From Hippasteria phrygiana (Eukaryota > Echinodermata > Asteroidea > Valvatida > Goniasteridae), in contig JAZGUH010000225.1 of assembly GCA_037893225.1 (NCBI GenBank), forward strand, positions 1,798,001-1,862,000: a stretch of DNA of 64,000 bases, written 5' to 3'. Position numbers and translations under genes: made by a program. The notes beneath the pieces are model-generated. The model made no database searches. It saw only the letters and a program-made list of their open reading frames with translations, and had not been told where the DNA came from. How positions within the stretch are numbered: position 1 is the stretch's first letter; each line of letters starts with the position of its first letter. Below, piece after piece: positions 43,870-56,132 of this stretch.

Positions 43870-46263
43870 ATCTTAACGAAAACAAGGGCTGTTTCGGAAA
43901 AGTTTCCGAAACAGCCAAAAAAGAAAAACTAGAGGCATGAGGTTGGTGTTTGTGGACAAACACAGGGCTGTTTCGTTTTTTTTTTTTTAGTTTGGATGTG
44001 AAATGTGAATACAATAATTTAAGTTTGTCAAACAATCGCGCTGCTGCCAGTTTTCTTTGGTAATTTTGAAATTAATTAATGTTGTTTGTAGTAGTAACAT
44101 GTGATGACGTCATCATAACGTCACATAAATGTTCATCTATAAACTTGCTGACCTACCTAGATATTGCTTTTCAACTTAATCGGACTTATAATTTTGTTTA
44201 TATATGGCTTCATAAACAGCCCCTTTAAGATGACGTCACGTGACATGTGATGACGTCATCATAATGTCAAGTCACTTATCATATATAAACCTATATGTAC
44301 TGGGCTACCTAGATATTACTTTTCAACTTAATCGGACTGATACTTTTGTTTATATGGCCTTAAAAACTGCCCCTTTAAGATGACGTCACGTGACATGTGA
44401 TGACGTCATCATATAATGTCAATTCAATTTTCATATATAAACCTATATGTACTGGGCTACCTAGATATTACTTTTCAACTTAATCGGACGTGTACTTTTG
44501 TTTATATATGGCTCCAAAAACTGTCCCTTTAAGATGACGTCATGTGGCATGTGATGACGTCATCATCATGTCATGTCAATTTTCATCTATAAACCTACTG
44601 GGCTACCTAGGTATTATTTTTCTACTTAATCGGACTTGTACTTTTGTTTATATATGGCTTCAAAAACTGCCCCTTTAAAATGACGTCAAGGACATGTGAT
44701 GACGTCATCATAATGTCAAGTCAAATTTCATCTATAAACCTACTGGGCTACCTAGGTATTATTTTTCAACTTAATCGGACTTGTACTTTTGTTTATATAT
44801 GGCTTCGAAAAATGCCCCTTTAAGATGACGTCACGTGACATGTGATGACGTCATCATGACGTAAACGTTCGGCACACATTGTGAGCAGTTGGGGTAAGTG
44901 TCTGCCAAGTTTAAAAGTAGCCAAAGTGGCCGGTAAGAAAGAAAACGTTTACAAATGCTATGGGCAATATTCTAGCGACTTGAAAAAAAGATTTTTGTTA
45001 TGACGTCATCATGACGTCACACAATTTTCGCTTTTTAGGGCATATCTTTGAGACATACCAAAGCTATAACAAAAAGCATTTTGAAAATATCTTGTTTTGT
45101 TCGCTAGATATATTGAAAAGAATGTTATGATTGAAATTTTTTATAATTTAGCGACTTGAAAAAAGACTACAAATCAACCCTTTTTATAAACAGCATGCAC
45201 ATTTAAGCCATGGTTATCTGCCCTTCCCAGAATTCCTTTGTGTTATATTGAATTTGGTCTAAATTTTGAAATGGCTCCTATTTCTTACTTGAGTGAGCCA
45301 CGATCATGAAATTTTGGAATTAGGTACAGGAAAATTCAATGTATACATTTTTGTAATCAGATTGACCCTTACATGCGTTTTTAAAAAGAATATTGTTGAT
45401 GACGTCATCATGACGTCACACAATTTTCGCCTTTTAGGGCATATCTTTGAGACATACCAAATCTATAACAAAAAGAATTTTGAAAATATCTTGTTTTGTT
45501 CGCTAGATATAGTGAAAAGAATGTTACGGTTTTAATACTTCAAAAATTCAGCGACTTGAAAAAAGACTAGAAATCAACCCCTTTTTATAAACAGCATGCA
45601 CATTTAAGCCATGGTTATCAGCCCTTCCCAGAATTCCTTTGTGTTATATTGAATTTGGTCTAAATTTTGAAATGGCTCCTATTTCTTACTTGAGTGAGCC
45701 ACGATCATGAAATTTTGGAATTAGGTACAGGAAAATTCAATATATACATTTTTGTAATCGGATTAACCCTTACATACGTAAAAAAACAAAAACATTTTTG
45801 ATGACGTCATCATGACGTCACACAATTTTTGCCTTTTAGGGCATATCTTTGAGACATACCAAACCTATAACAAAAAGAATTTTGAAAATATCTTGTTTTG
45901 TTCGCTAGATATATTAAAAAGAATGTTACGATTTTCAAATTTAAAAAATTCATAAAAAATCACGTGATGACGTCATCATGACATAAAAGATCGGCATGCA
46001 TTCTGAGCAGTTGGTGTAAGTGTCTGTTAAGTTTAAAGGCAATCGGCTGCATAAAAGTAGCCAAAGTGCCTGGCAGAAAGAAATCGTGTACAAATGCTAT
46101 GGGCAAAAGTCTGAAAAAGAAAAAAAAAAAAAAAAGAAAAAAAAAAAAATCTTAACGAAAACAAGGGCTGTTTCGAAAAACTTTCGAAACAGCCAAAAAA
46201 AAAAGAAAAAAAAAAAAATCTTAACGAAAACAAGGGCTGTTTTGGAAAAGTTTCCAAAACAGC
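38454..46263 (-). mobile_element. 7.8-kb reverse-orientation insertion, complete copy
   Basis: Read on the minus strand it begins GGCTGTTTTGGAAA at 46263 and ends ...GTGTTTGTCCACAAACAC, 12 nt, CTAG at 38454. It interrupts a plus-oriented unit: left AGTCCAA, right AATTAAGTTATAAAG. The uninterrupted version AGTCCAATTAAGTTATAAAG is at about 55501-55520. The net gain besides the element is two bases (AA/TT), so either TT belongs to the element's 5' end with A|T insertion, or T|T is the target. It contains internal CTAG ends, so it may be a composite of several elements. Confidence 0.6.
39939..39976 (-). repeat. Variant 3' terminal hairpin with compensating change
   Basis: Here the hairpin is GTGTTTGTC, a 7-nt loop and GACAAACAC, instead of the usual short loop. 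The spacer to CTAG is 9 nt. The sequence changed but the stem is kept, which argues that the hairpin itself is under selection. Confidence 0.7.
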
Positions 46264-49200
46264 CAATTAAGTTATAAAGTAATATCTAGGTAGCCCAATA
46301 GGTCTATAGTTGAAAATTGACATGACATTATCATGTTGTCATCACATGTTACGTGACGTCATCTTAAAGGGGCAGTTTTTGAAGCCACATATAAACAAAA
46401 GTACAAGTTCGATTAAGTTGAAATGTAATATCCAGGCAGGTCTGCAGGTTCATAGATGAAAATTGACATGACATTATGACTTCATCACATGTCACGTGAC
46501 GTCATCTTAAAGAGCCAGTTTTTGAAGCCATATATATACAAAAGTACAAGTCCGATTAAGTTGAAAAGTTATATCTAGTTTTTTTTTCTTTTTTTTTTTT
46601 TTTTTCTTTTTCAGACTTTTGCCCATAGACTTTGTACACGATTTCTTTCTGCCAGGGACTTTGGCTACTTTTATGCAGCCGATTGCCTTTAAACTTAACA
46701 GACACTTAGACCAACTGCTCAGAATGTGTGCCGAACTTTTACGTCATGATGACGTCATCACGTGATTTTTTATGAATTTTTGAATTTTGAAAATCGTAAC
46801 ATTCATTAAATTATATCTAGCGAACAAAACAAGATATTTTCAAAATTCTTTTTCTTATAGCTTTGGTATGTCTCAAAGATATGCCTTAAAAAGCGAAAAT
46901 TGTGTGACGTCATGATGACGTCATCAAAAATGCTTTTTTTTTTTAACGCATGTAAGGGTCAATCTGATTACAAAAATGTATATATTGAATTTTGCTGTAC
47001 CCAATTCCAAAATTTCATGATCGTGGCTCACTCAAGTAAGAAATAACAGCCATTTCAAAATTTAGACCAAATTCAATATAACACAAAGGAATTCTGGGAA
47101 GGGCTGATAACCATGGCTTAAATGTGCATGCTGTTTATAAAAAGGGTTGATTTGTAGTCTTTTTTCAAGTCGCTAAATTATATAAAATTTCAATCATAAC
47201 ATTCTTTTCAATATATCTAGCGAACAAAACAAGATATTTTCAAAATGCTTTTTGTTATAGCTTTGGTATGTCTCAAAGATATGCCCTAAAAAGCGAAAAT
47301 TGTGTGACGTCATGATGACGTCATAACAAAAATATTTTTTTCAAGTCGCTAGAATATTGCCCATAGCATTTGTAAACGTTTTCTTTCTTACCGGCCACTT
47401 TGGCTACTTTTAAACTTGGCAGACACTTACCCCAACTGCTCACAATGTGTGCCGAACGTTTACGTCATGATGACGTCATCACATGTCACGTGACGTCATC
47501 TTAAAGGGGCATTTTTCGAAGCCATATATAAACAAAAGTACAAGTCCGATTAAGTTGAAAAATAATACCTAGGTAGCCCAGTAGGTTTTTAGATGAAATT
47601 TGACTTGACATTATGATGACGTCATCACATGTCCTTAACGTCATTTTAAAGGGGCAGTTTTTGAAGCCATATATAAACAAAAGTACAAGTCCGATTAAGT
47701 AGAAAAATAATACCTAGGTAGCCCAGTAGGTTTATAGATGAAAATTGACATGACATGATGACGTCATCACATGCCACATGACGTCATCTTAAAGGGACAG
47801 TTTTTGGAGCCATATATAAACAAAAGTATAAGTCCGATTAAGTTGAAAAGCAATATCTAGGTAGCCCAGTACATATAGGTTTATATATGAAAATTGAATT
47901 GACATTATGATGACGTCATCACATGTCACGTGACGTCATCTTAAAGGGGCAGTTTTTAAGGCCATATAAACAAAAGTATCAGTCCGATTAAGTTGAAAAG
48001 TAATATCTAGGTAGCCCAGTACATATAGGTTTATATATGATAAGTGACTTGACATTATGATGACGTCATCACATGTCACGTGACGTCATCTTAAAGGGGC
48101 TGTTTATGAAGCCATATATAAACAAAATTATAAGTCCGATTAAGTTGAAAAGTAATATCTAGGTAGGTCAGCAAGTTTATAGATGAACATTTATGTGACG
48201 TTATGATGACGTCATCACATGTTACTACTACAAACAACTTTAATTAATTTCAAAATTACCAAAGAAAACTGGCAGCAGCGCGATTGTTTGACAAACTTAA
48301 ATTATTGTATTCACATTTCACATCCAAACTAAAAAAAACAAAAACGAAACAGCCCTGTGTTTGTCCACAAACACCAACCTCATGCCTCTAGTTTTTTTTT
48401 TTTTTTCTTTTTTTTTTTTTTCCTTTTCAGACTTTTTTGCCCATAGCATTTGTACACGTTTTCTTTCTACCTGGCACTTTGGCTACTTTGGTGCAGCCGA
48501 TTGCCTTCAAACTTGGCAGACACTTAGACAAACTGCTCAGAATGTGTCCCGAACTTTTTGGTCATGATGACGTCATCACGTGATTTTTTATGAATTTTTG
48601 AAATTTTAAAATCGTAAAATTCTTTTCAATATATCTAGCGAACAAAACAAGATATTTTCAAAATTCTTTTTGTTATAGCTCTGGTAGGTCTCAAAGATAT
48701 GCCCTAAAAAGGAAAAAAATGTGTGACGTCATGATGACATCATCAAAAATGTGCTTTTTTAAAACACATATAAGGATAGGTCCGATCGTCATGAAAATTG
48801 GTGGGTAGGTAGATACTGGCACTAGGATGCAAAATCCAAAGTGACGTCATGATGACGTCATCACGTGATTTGTTATGAATTTTTGAAATTTTGAAAATCG
48901 TAATATTTGTTTAAATATATCTGGCAAACAAAACAAGATATTTTCAAAATTATTTTTGTTATAGCTTTGGTAGGTCTCAAAGATATGCCCTAAAAAGGAA
49001 AAAAATGTGTGACGTCATGATGACATCAAAAATGTGCTTTTTTAAAACACATATAAGAATAGGTCCGATCGTCATGAAAATTGGTGGGTAGGTAGATACT
49101 GGTACTAGGATGCAAAATCCAAAGTGACGTCGTGATGACGTCATCACGTGGTTTGTTATGAATTTTTGAAATTTTGAAATCGTAACATTCTTTTAAATAT

Positions 49201-49795
49201 ATCTCGCAAACAAAACAAGAGATTTTCAAAATTCTTTTTGATACAGCTTTTGGTATGTCTCAAAGATATGCCCTAAAAGGCAAAAATTGTGTGACGTCAT
49301 AATGACGTCATCAATTTTTTTTTTTTTTAACGCATGTAAGGGTCGGTCCGAGTAAAAATTTATACATTGAATTTTTCTCTACCTAATTCAACAATTTCGT
49401 GATCGTGGCTCACTCAAGTATTAAGAAATAGCAGGCATCTAAAAAATTCTGACCAAATTCAATATAACACAAAGGAATTCTGGGAAGGACAGAAACCATG
49501 GCTTTCATGTGGCATGCTGTCTATAAAGAGTTGATCTCTAGTCTTTTTTTCAAGTCGTTAGACAAGTCGTAGGCAGATACTTACACCAACTGCTCAGAAT
49601 GTGCGCCGAACTTTTAGGTCATGATGACGTCATCACATGTCACGTGACGTCATCTTAAAGGGGCATTTTTGGAAACCATATATCTACAAAAGTACAAGTC
49701 ACATTAAGTGAAAACGTGGTATTTAGTTATGCCAGCATGTGTTAGATGAAAATGTATGTGACATCATGGTGACGTCATGATGACGTCATCGGCTA

Positions 49796-49978
49796 ATTGG
49801 CTGTTTTGGAAACTTTTCCAAAACAGCCCTTGTTTTCGTTAAGATTTTTTTTTTTTTCTTTTTTTTTGGCTGTTTCGGAAGTTTTCCGAAACAGCCTTTG
49901 TTTTCGTTAAGATTTTTTTTTTTTTCTTTTTGGCTGTTTTGGAAACTTTTCCAAAACAGCCCTTGTTTTCGTTAAGAT

Positions 49979-49990
<12 letters not shown>
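49796..49990 (+). repeat. Second triple GGCTGTTTTGGAAA hairpin cassette
   Basis: Same three-unit layout as 36524-36720, preceded by GGCTAATT and followed by a T-run of about 40 and GTGCTTCCTTTTCAGAC. Uninterrupted relatives read GGCTAATTTTCTATGA (e.g. 54465), so the cassette entered at the T-run after GGCTAA. Confidence 0.8.
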
Positions 49991-50023
<33 letters not shown>

Positions 50024-50446
50024 TGCTTCCTTTTCAGACTTTTTTCCCATAGCATTTGTACACGTTTTCTTTCTTACCGGCACTTTGGCTACTTTGGTGC
50101 ACCCGATTGACTTTAAACTTGGCAGACACTTAGACAAACTGCTCAGAATGTGTCCCGAACTTTTTGGTCATGATGACGTCATCACGTGATTTTTTATGAA
50201 TTTTTGAAATTTGAAAATCGTAAAATTCTTTTCAATATATCTAGCGAACAAAACAAGATATTTTCAAAATTCTTTTTGTTATAGCTTTGGTATGTCTCAA
50301 AGATATGCCCTAAAACGGAGAAAATGTGTGACGTCATGATGACATCATCAAAAATGTGCTTTTTTAAAACACATATAAGGATAGGTCCGATCGTCATGAA
50401 AATTGGTGGGTAGGTAGATACTGGCACTAGGATGCAAAATCCAAAG

Positions 50447-50732
50447 TGACGTCATGATGACGTCATCACGTGATTTGTTATGAATTTTTGAAATTTTGAA
50501 AATCGTAACATTCTTTTAAATATATCTGGCAAACAAAACAAGATATTTTCAAAATTATTTTTGTTATAGCTTTGGTAGGTCTCAAAGATATGCCCTAAAA
50601 AGGAAAAAAATGTGTGACGTCATGATGACATCATCAAAAATGTGCTTTTTTAAAACACATATAAGGATAGGTCCGATCGTCATGAAAATTGGTGGGTAGG
50701 TAGATACTGGCACTAGGATGCAAAATCCAAAG
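50447..50732 (+). repeat. Representative 286-bp internal unit of the array
   Basis: Order: paired TGACGTCA, TCACGTGATTTGTTATG, AAATCGTAACATTC, AAACAAAACAAGATATTTTC, ATAGCTTTGGTAGGTCTC, ATGCCCTAAAAAGG, a second TGACGTCATGATGACATCAT, AACACATATAAGGATAGG, TCCGATCGTCATGAAAATTG, GTGGGTAGGTAGATACTGG. The next unit starts at 50733. The same 286-bp spacing is seen at 52028/52314 and elsewhere. 286 is not a multiple of 3, which argues against coding. Confidence 0.9.
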
Positions 50733-51539
50733 TGACGTCATGATGACGTCATCACGTGATTTGTTATGAATTTTTGAAATTTTGAAATCGTAACATTCTT
50801 TTAAATATATCTCGCAAACAAAACAAGATATTTTCAAAATTCTTTTTGATACAGCTTTTGGTATGTCTCAAAGATATGCCCTAAAAGGCGAAAATTGTGT
50901 GACGTCATAATGACGTCATCAATTTGTTTTCTTTTTACGCATGTAAGGGTCGGTCCGATTAAAAAAATGTATACATTGAATTTTTCTCTACCTAATTCAA
51001 CAATTTCGTGATCGTGGCTCACTCATGTATTAAGAAATAACAGGCATCTGAAAATTGTGACCAAATTCAATATAACACAAAGGAATTCTGGGAAGGACAG
51101 AAACCATGGCTTTCATGTGGCATGCTGTCTATAAAGAGTTGATCTCTAGTCTTTTTTTCAAGTCGTTAGACAAGTCGTAGGCAGACACTTACACCAACTG
51201 CTCAGAATGTGCGCCGAACTTTTACGTCATGATGACGTCATCACATGTCATGTGACGTCATCTTAAAGGTGCATTTTTTGAAGCCATATATCTACAAAAG
51301 TACAAGTCAGATTAAGTTAAAACGTGGTATTTAGTTATGCCAGCATGTGTTAGATGAAAATTTATGTGACGTCATGATGACGTCATCGGCTAATTTTCTA
51401 TCATTTTTTTCATTTTTGAAATTTCATTTAAATCACATAATTTTACACAAAAAAACAAAACAGCCCTGTGTTTGTCCACAAACACTGCACCATACATCTA
51501 GTTTTTGGCTGTTTTGGAAACTTTTCCAAAACAGCCCTT

Positions 51540-51553
51540 GTTTTCGTTAAGAT

Positions 51554-51585
<32 letters not shown>

Positions 51586-51610
51586 TTTTTTTCTTTTTTT
51601 TTTTTTTCCT
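51540..51610 (+). repeat. Poly-T tract after the hairpin cassette
   Basis: Long T-runs broken by single C follow GTTAAGA. Similar tracts are at 22780-22835, 49977-50022, 56101-56154 and (as A) 43815-43870. Length differs strongly between copies, as expected of replication slippage. Confidence 0.9.
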
Positions 51611-54600
51611 TTTCAGACTTTTTTGCCCATAGCATTTGTACACGTTTTCTTTCTTCCTGGCACTTTGGCTACTTTGGTGCGGCCGATTGCCTTTAAACTT
51701 GGCAGACACTTAGACAAACTGCTCAGAATGTGTCCCGAACTTTTTGGTCATGATGACGTCATCACGTGATTTTTTATGAATTTTTGAATTTTGAAAATCG
51801 TGAAATTTTTTTCAATATATCTAGCGAACAAAACAAGATATTTTCAAAATTCTTTTTGTTATAGCTTTGGTAGGTCTCAAAGATATGCCCTAAAAAGGAA
51901 AAAAATGTGTGACATCATGATGACATCATCAAAAATGTGCTTTTTTAAAACACATATAAGGATAGGTCCGATCGTCATGAAAATTGGTGGGTAGGTAGAT
52001 ACTGTCACTAGGATGCAAAATCCAAAGTGACGTCATGATGACGTCATCACGTGATTTGTTATGAATTTTTGAAATTTTGAAAATCGTAAAATTCTTTTAA
52101 ATATATCTGGCAAACAAAACAAGAAATTTTCAAAATTCTTTTTGTTATAGCTTTGGTAGGTCTCAAAGATATGCCCTAAAAAGGAAAAAAATGTGTGACG
52201 TCATAATGACAGCATCAAAAATGTGCTTTTTTAAAACACATATACGGATAGGTCCGATCGTTATGAAAATTGGTGGGTAGGTAGATACTGGTACTAGGAT
52301 GCAAAATCCAAAGTGACGTCATGATGACATCATCATGTGATTTGTTATGAATTTTTGAAATTTTGAAATCGTAACATTCTTTTCAATATATCTCGCAAAC
52401 AAAACAAGAGATTTTCAAAATTCTTTTTGATACAGCTTTTGGTATGTCTCAAAGATATGCCCTAAAAGGCGAAAATTGTGTGACGTCATAATGACGTCAT
52501 CAATTTCTTTTTTTAACGCATGTAAGGGTCGGTCTGATTAAAAAAATGTATACATTGAATTTTTCTCTACCTAATTCAACAATTTCGTGATCGTGGCTCA
52601 CTCAAGTATTAAGAAATAATAGGCATCTGAAAATTGTGACCAAATTCAATATAACACAAAGGAATTCTGGGAAGGACAGAAACCATGGCTTTCATGTGGC
52701 ATGCTGTCTATAAAGAGTTGATCTCTAGTCTTTTTTTCAAGTCGTTAGACAAGTCGTAGGCAGATATTTACACCAACTGCTCAGAATGTGCGCCGAACTT
52801 TTACGTCATGATGACGTCATCACATGTCACGTGACGTCATCTTAAAGGGGCATTTTTGGAAACCATATATCTACAAAAGTACAAGTCAGATTAAGTTAAA
52901 ACGTGGTATTTAGTTATGCCAGCATGTGTTAGATGAAAATGTATGTGACGTCATGATGACGTCATCGGCTAATTTTCTATGATTTTTTCATTTTTGAAAT
53001 TTCATTTAAATCACATAATTGTACACAAAAAAACAAAACAGCCCTGTGTTTGTCCACAAACACTGCACCAGATGTCTAGTTTCTTTTTTTTTTTTTTCCT
53101 TTTCAGACTTTTTTGCCCATAGCATTTGTACACGTTTTCTTTCTTACTGGCACTTTGGCTACTTTGGTGCACCCGATTGTCTTTAAACTTGGCAGACACT
53201 TAGACAAACTGCTCAGAATGTGTCCCGAACTTTTTGGTCATGATGACGTCATCACGTGATTTTTTATGAATTTTCGAAATTTGAAAATCGTAACATTCTT
53301 TTCAATATATCTAGCGAACAAAACAAGATATTTTCAAAATTCTTTTTGTTATAGCTTTGGTATGTCTCAAAGATATGCCCTAAAAAGGAAAAAGTGTGTG
53401 ACGTCATGATGACATCATCAAAAATGTGCTTTTTTAAAACACATATAAGAATAGGTCCGTTCGTCATGAAAATTGGTGGGTAGGTAGATACTGGCACTAG
53501 GATGCAAAATCCAAAGTGACGTCATGATGACGTCATCACGTGATTTGTTATGAATTTTTGAAATTTTGAAAATCGTAACATTCTTTTCAATATATCTGGC
53601 AAACAAAACAAGATATTTTCAAAATTCTTTTTGTTATAGCTTTGGTAGGTCTGAAACATATGCCCTAAAAAGGAAAAAAATGTGTGACGTCATGATGACA
53701 TCATCAAAAATGTGCTTTTTTAAAACACATATAAGGATAGGTCCGATCGTCATGAAAATTGGTGGGTAGGTAGATACTGGTATTAGGATGCAAAATCCAA
53801 AGTGACGTCATGATGACGTCATCACGTGATTTGTTATGAATTTTTGAAATTTTGAAATCGTAACATTCTTTTCAATATATCTCGCAAACAAAACAAGAGA
53901 TTTTCAAAATTCTTTTTGATACAGCTTTTGGTATGTCTCAAAGATATGCCCTAAAAGGCGAAAATTGTGGACGTCATAATGACGTCATCAATTTTTTTTT
54001 TTAACGCATGTAAGGGTCGGTCCGATTAAAAATTTATACATTGAATTTTTCTCTACCTAATTCAACAATTTCGTGATCGTGGCTCACTCAAGTATTAAGA
54101 AATAACAGGCATCTAAAAAATTGTGACCAAATTCAATATAACACAAAGGAATTCTGGGAAGGACAGAAACCATGGCTTTCATGTGGCATGCTGTCTATAA
54201 AGAGTTGATCTCTAGTCTTTTTTTCAAGTCGTTAGACAAGTCGTAGGCAGATACTTACACCAACTGCTCAGAATGTGCGCCGAACTTTTAGGTCATGATG
54301 ACGTCATCACATGTCACGTGACGTCATCTTAAAGGGGCATTTTTGGAAACCATATATCTACAAAAGTACAAGTCACATTAAGTTAAAACGTGGTATTTAG
54401 TTATGCCAGCATGTGTTAGATGAAAATGTATGTGACGTCATGGTGACGTCATGATGACGTCATCGGCTAATTTTCTATGATTTTTTTCATTTTTGAAATT
54501 TCATTTAAATCACATAATTTTACACAAAAAAACAAAACAGCCCTGTGTTTGTCCACAAACACTGCACCAGATGTCTAGTTTTTTTCTTTTTCTCTTTCAG

Positions 54601-56100
54601 ACTATTGCCCATAGCATTTGTACACGTTTTCCTTTTTACCGGCACTTTGGCTACTTTTATGCAGCCGATTGTCTTTAAACTTAGCAAACACTTAAAGCAA
54701 CTGCTCAGAATGTGTGCCGAACTTTTACGTCATGATGACGTCATCACGTGATTTTTTATGAATTTTTGAATTTTGAAAATCGTAACATTTGTTTCAATAT
54801 ATCTAGCGAACAAAACAAGATATTTTCAAAATTCTTTTTGTGACAGCTTTGGTATGTCTCAAAGATATGCCCTAAAAGGCGAAAATTGTGTGACGTCATG
54901 ATGACGTCATCAAAAATGTGTTTTTTTTTTTACGCATGTAAGGGTCAATCCGATTACAAAAATTTATATATTGAATTTTCCTCTCCCTAATTCCAAAATG
55001 TCATGATCGTGGCTCACTCAAGTAAGAAATAACAGCCATTTCAAAATTTAGACCAAATTCAATATAACACAAAGGAATTCTGGGAAGGGCAGATAACCAT
55101 GGCTCAAATGTGCATGCTGTTTATAAAAAGGGTTGATTTGTAGTCTTTTTTCAAGTCGCTAGACTATTGCCCATAGCATTTGTAAACGTTTTCTTTCTTA
55201 CCGGCCACTTTGGCTACTTTTAAACTTGACAGACACTTACCCCAACTGCTCACAATGTGTGCCGAATTTTATGTCATGATGACGTCATCACATGTCACGT
55301 GACGTCATCTTAAAGGGGCATTTTTCGAAGCCATATATCTACAAAAGTACGAGTCCGATTAAGTTGGAACGTGATATCTAGGTATGCCACCGGGTGTTAT
55401 AGATGAAAATTTACATGACGTTATGATTATAAGTCAGAACATGTCACGTGACGTCATCTTAAAGGGGCAGTTTTTGAAGGTCCATATCTACAGAAGTACA
55501 AGTCCAATTAAGTTATAAAGTAATATCTAGGTAGCCCAATAGGTCTATAGTTGAAAATTGACATGACATTATCATGTTGTCATCACATGTTACGTGACGT
55601 CATCTTAAAGGGGCAGTTTTTGAAGCCACATATAAACAAAAGTACAAATTCGATTAAGTTGAAATGTAATATCCAGGCAGGTCTGCAGGTTATAGATGAA
55701 AATTGACATGACATTATGACTTCATCACATGTCACGTGACGTCATCTTAAAGAGCCAGTTTTTGAAGCCATATATATACAAAAGTACAAGTCCGATAAAG
55801 TTGAAAAGTTATATCTAGGTAGGTCAGCAAGTTTATAGATGAAAATTTATGTGACTTTATGATGACGTCATCACATGTCACTATTACAAACAACTTTAAT
55901 TAATTTCAAAATTAACAAAGAAAAGTGGCAGTAGTGCGATTGTTTGACAAACTTTAATTGTTGTATTCACATTTCACATCCAAACTAAAAAAAAAAAACG
56001 AAACAGCCCTGTGTTTGTCCACAAACACCAACCTCATGCCTCTAGTTTTTTTTGGCTGTTTTGGAAACTTTTCCAAAACAGCCCTTGTTTTCGTTAAGAT

Positions 56101-56132
<32 letters not shown>

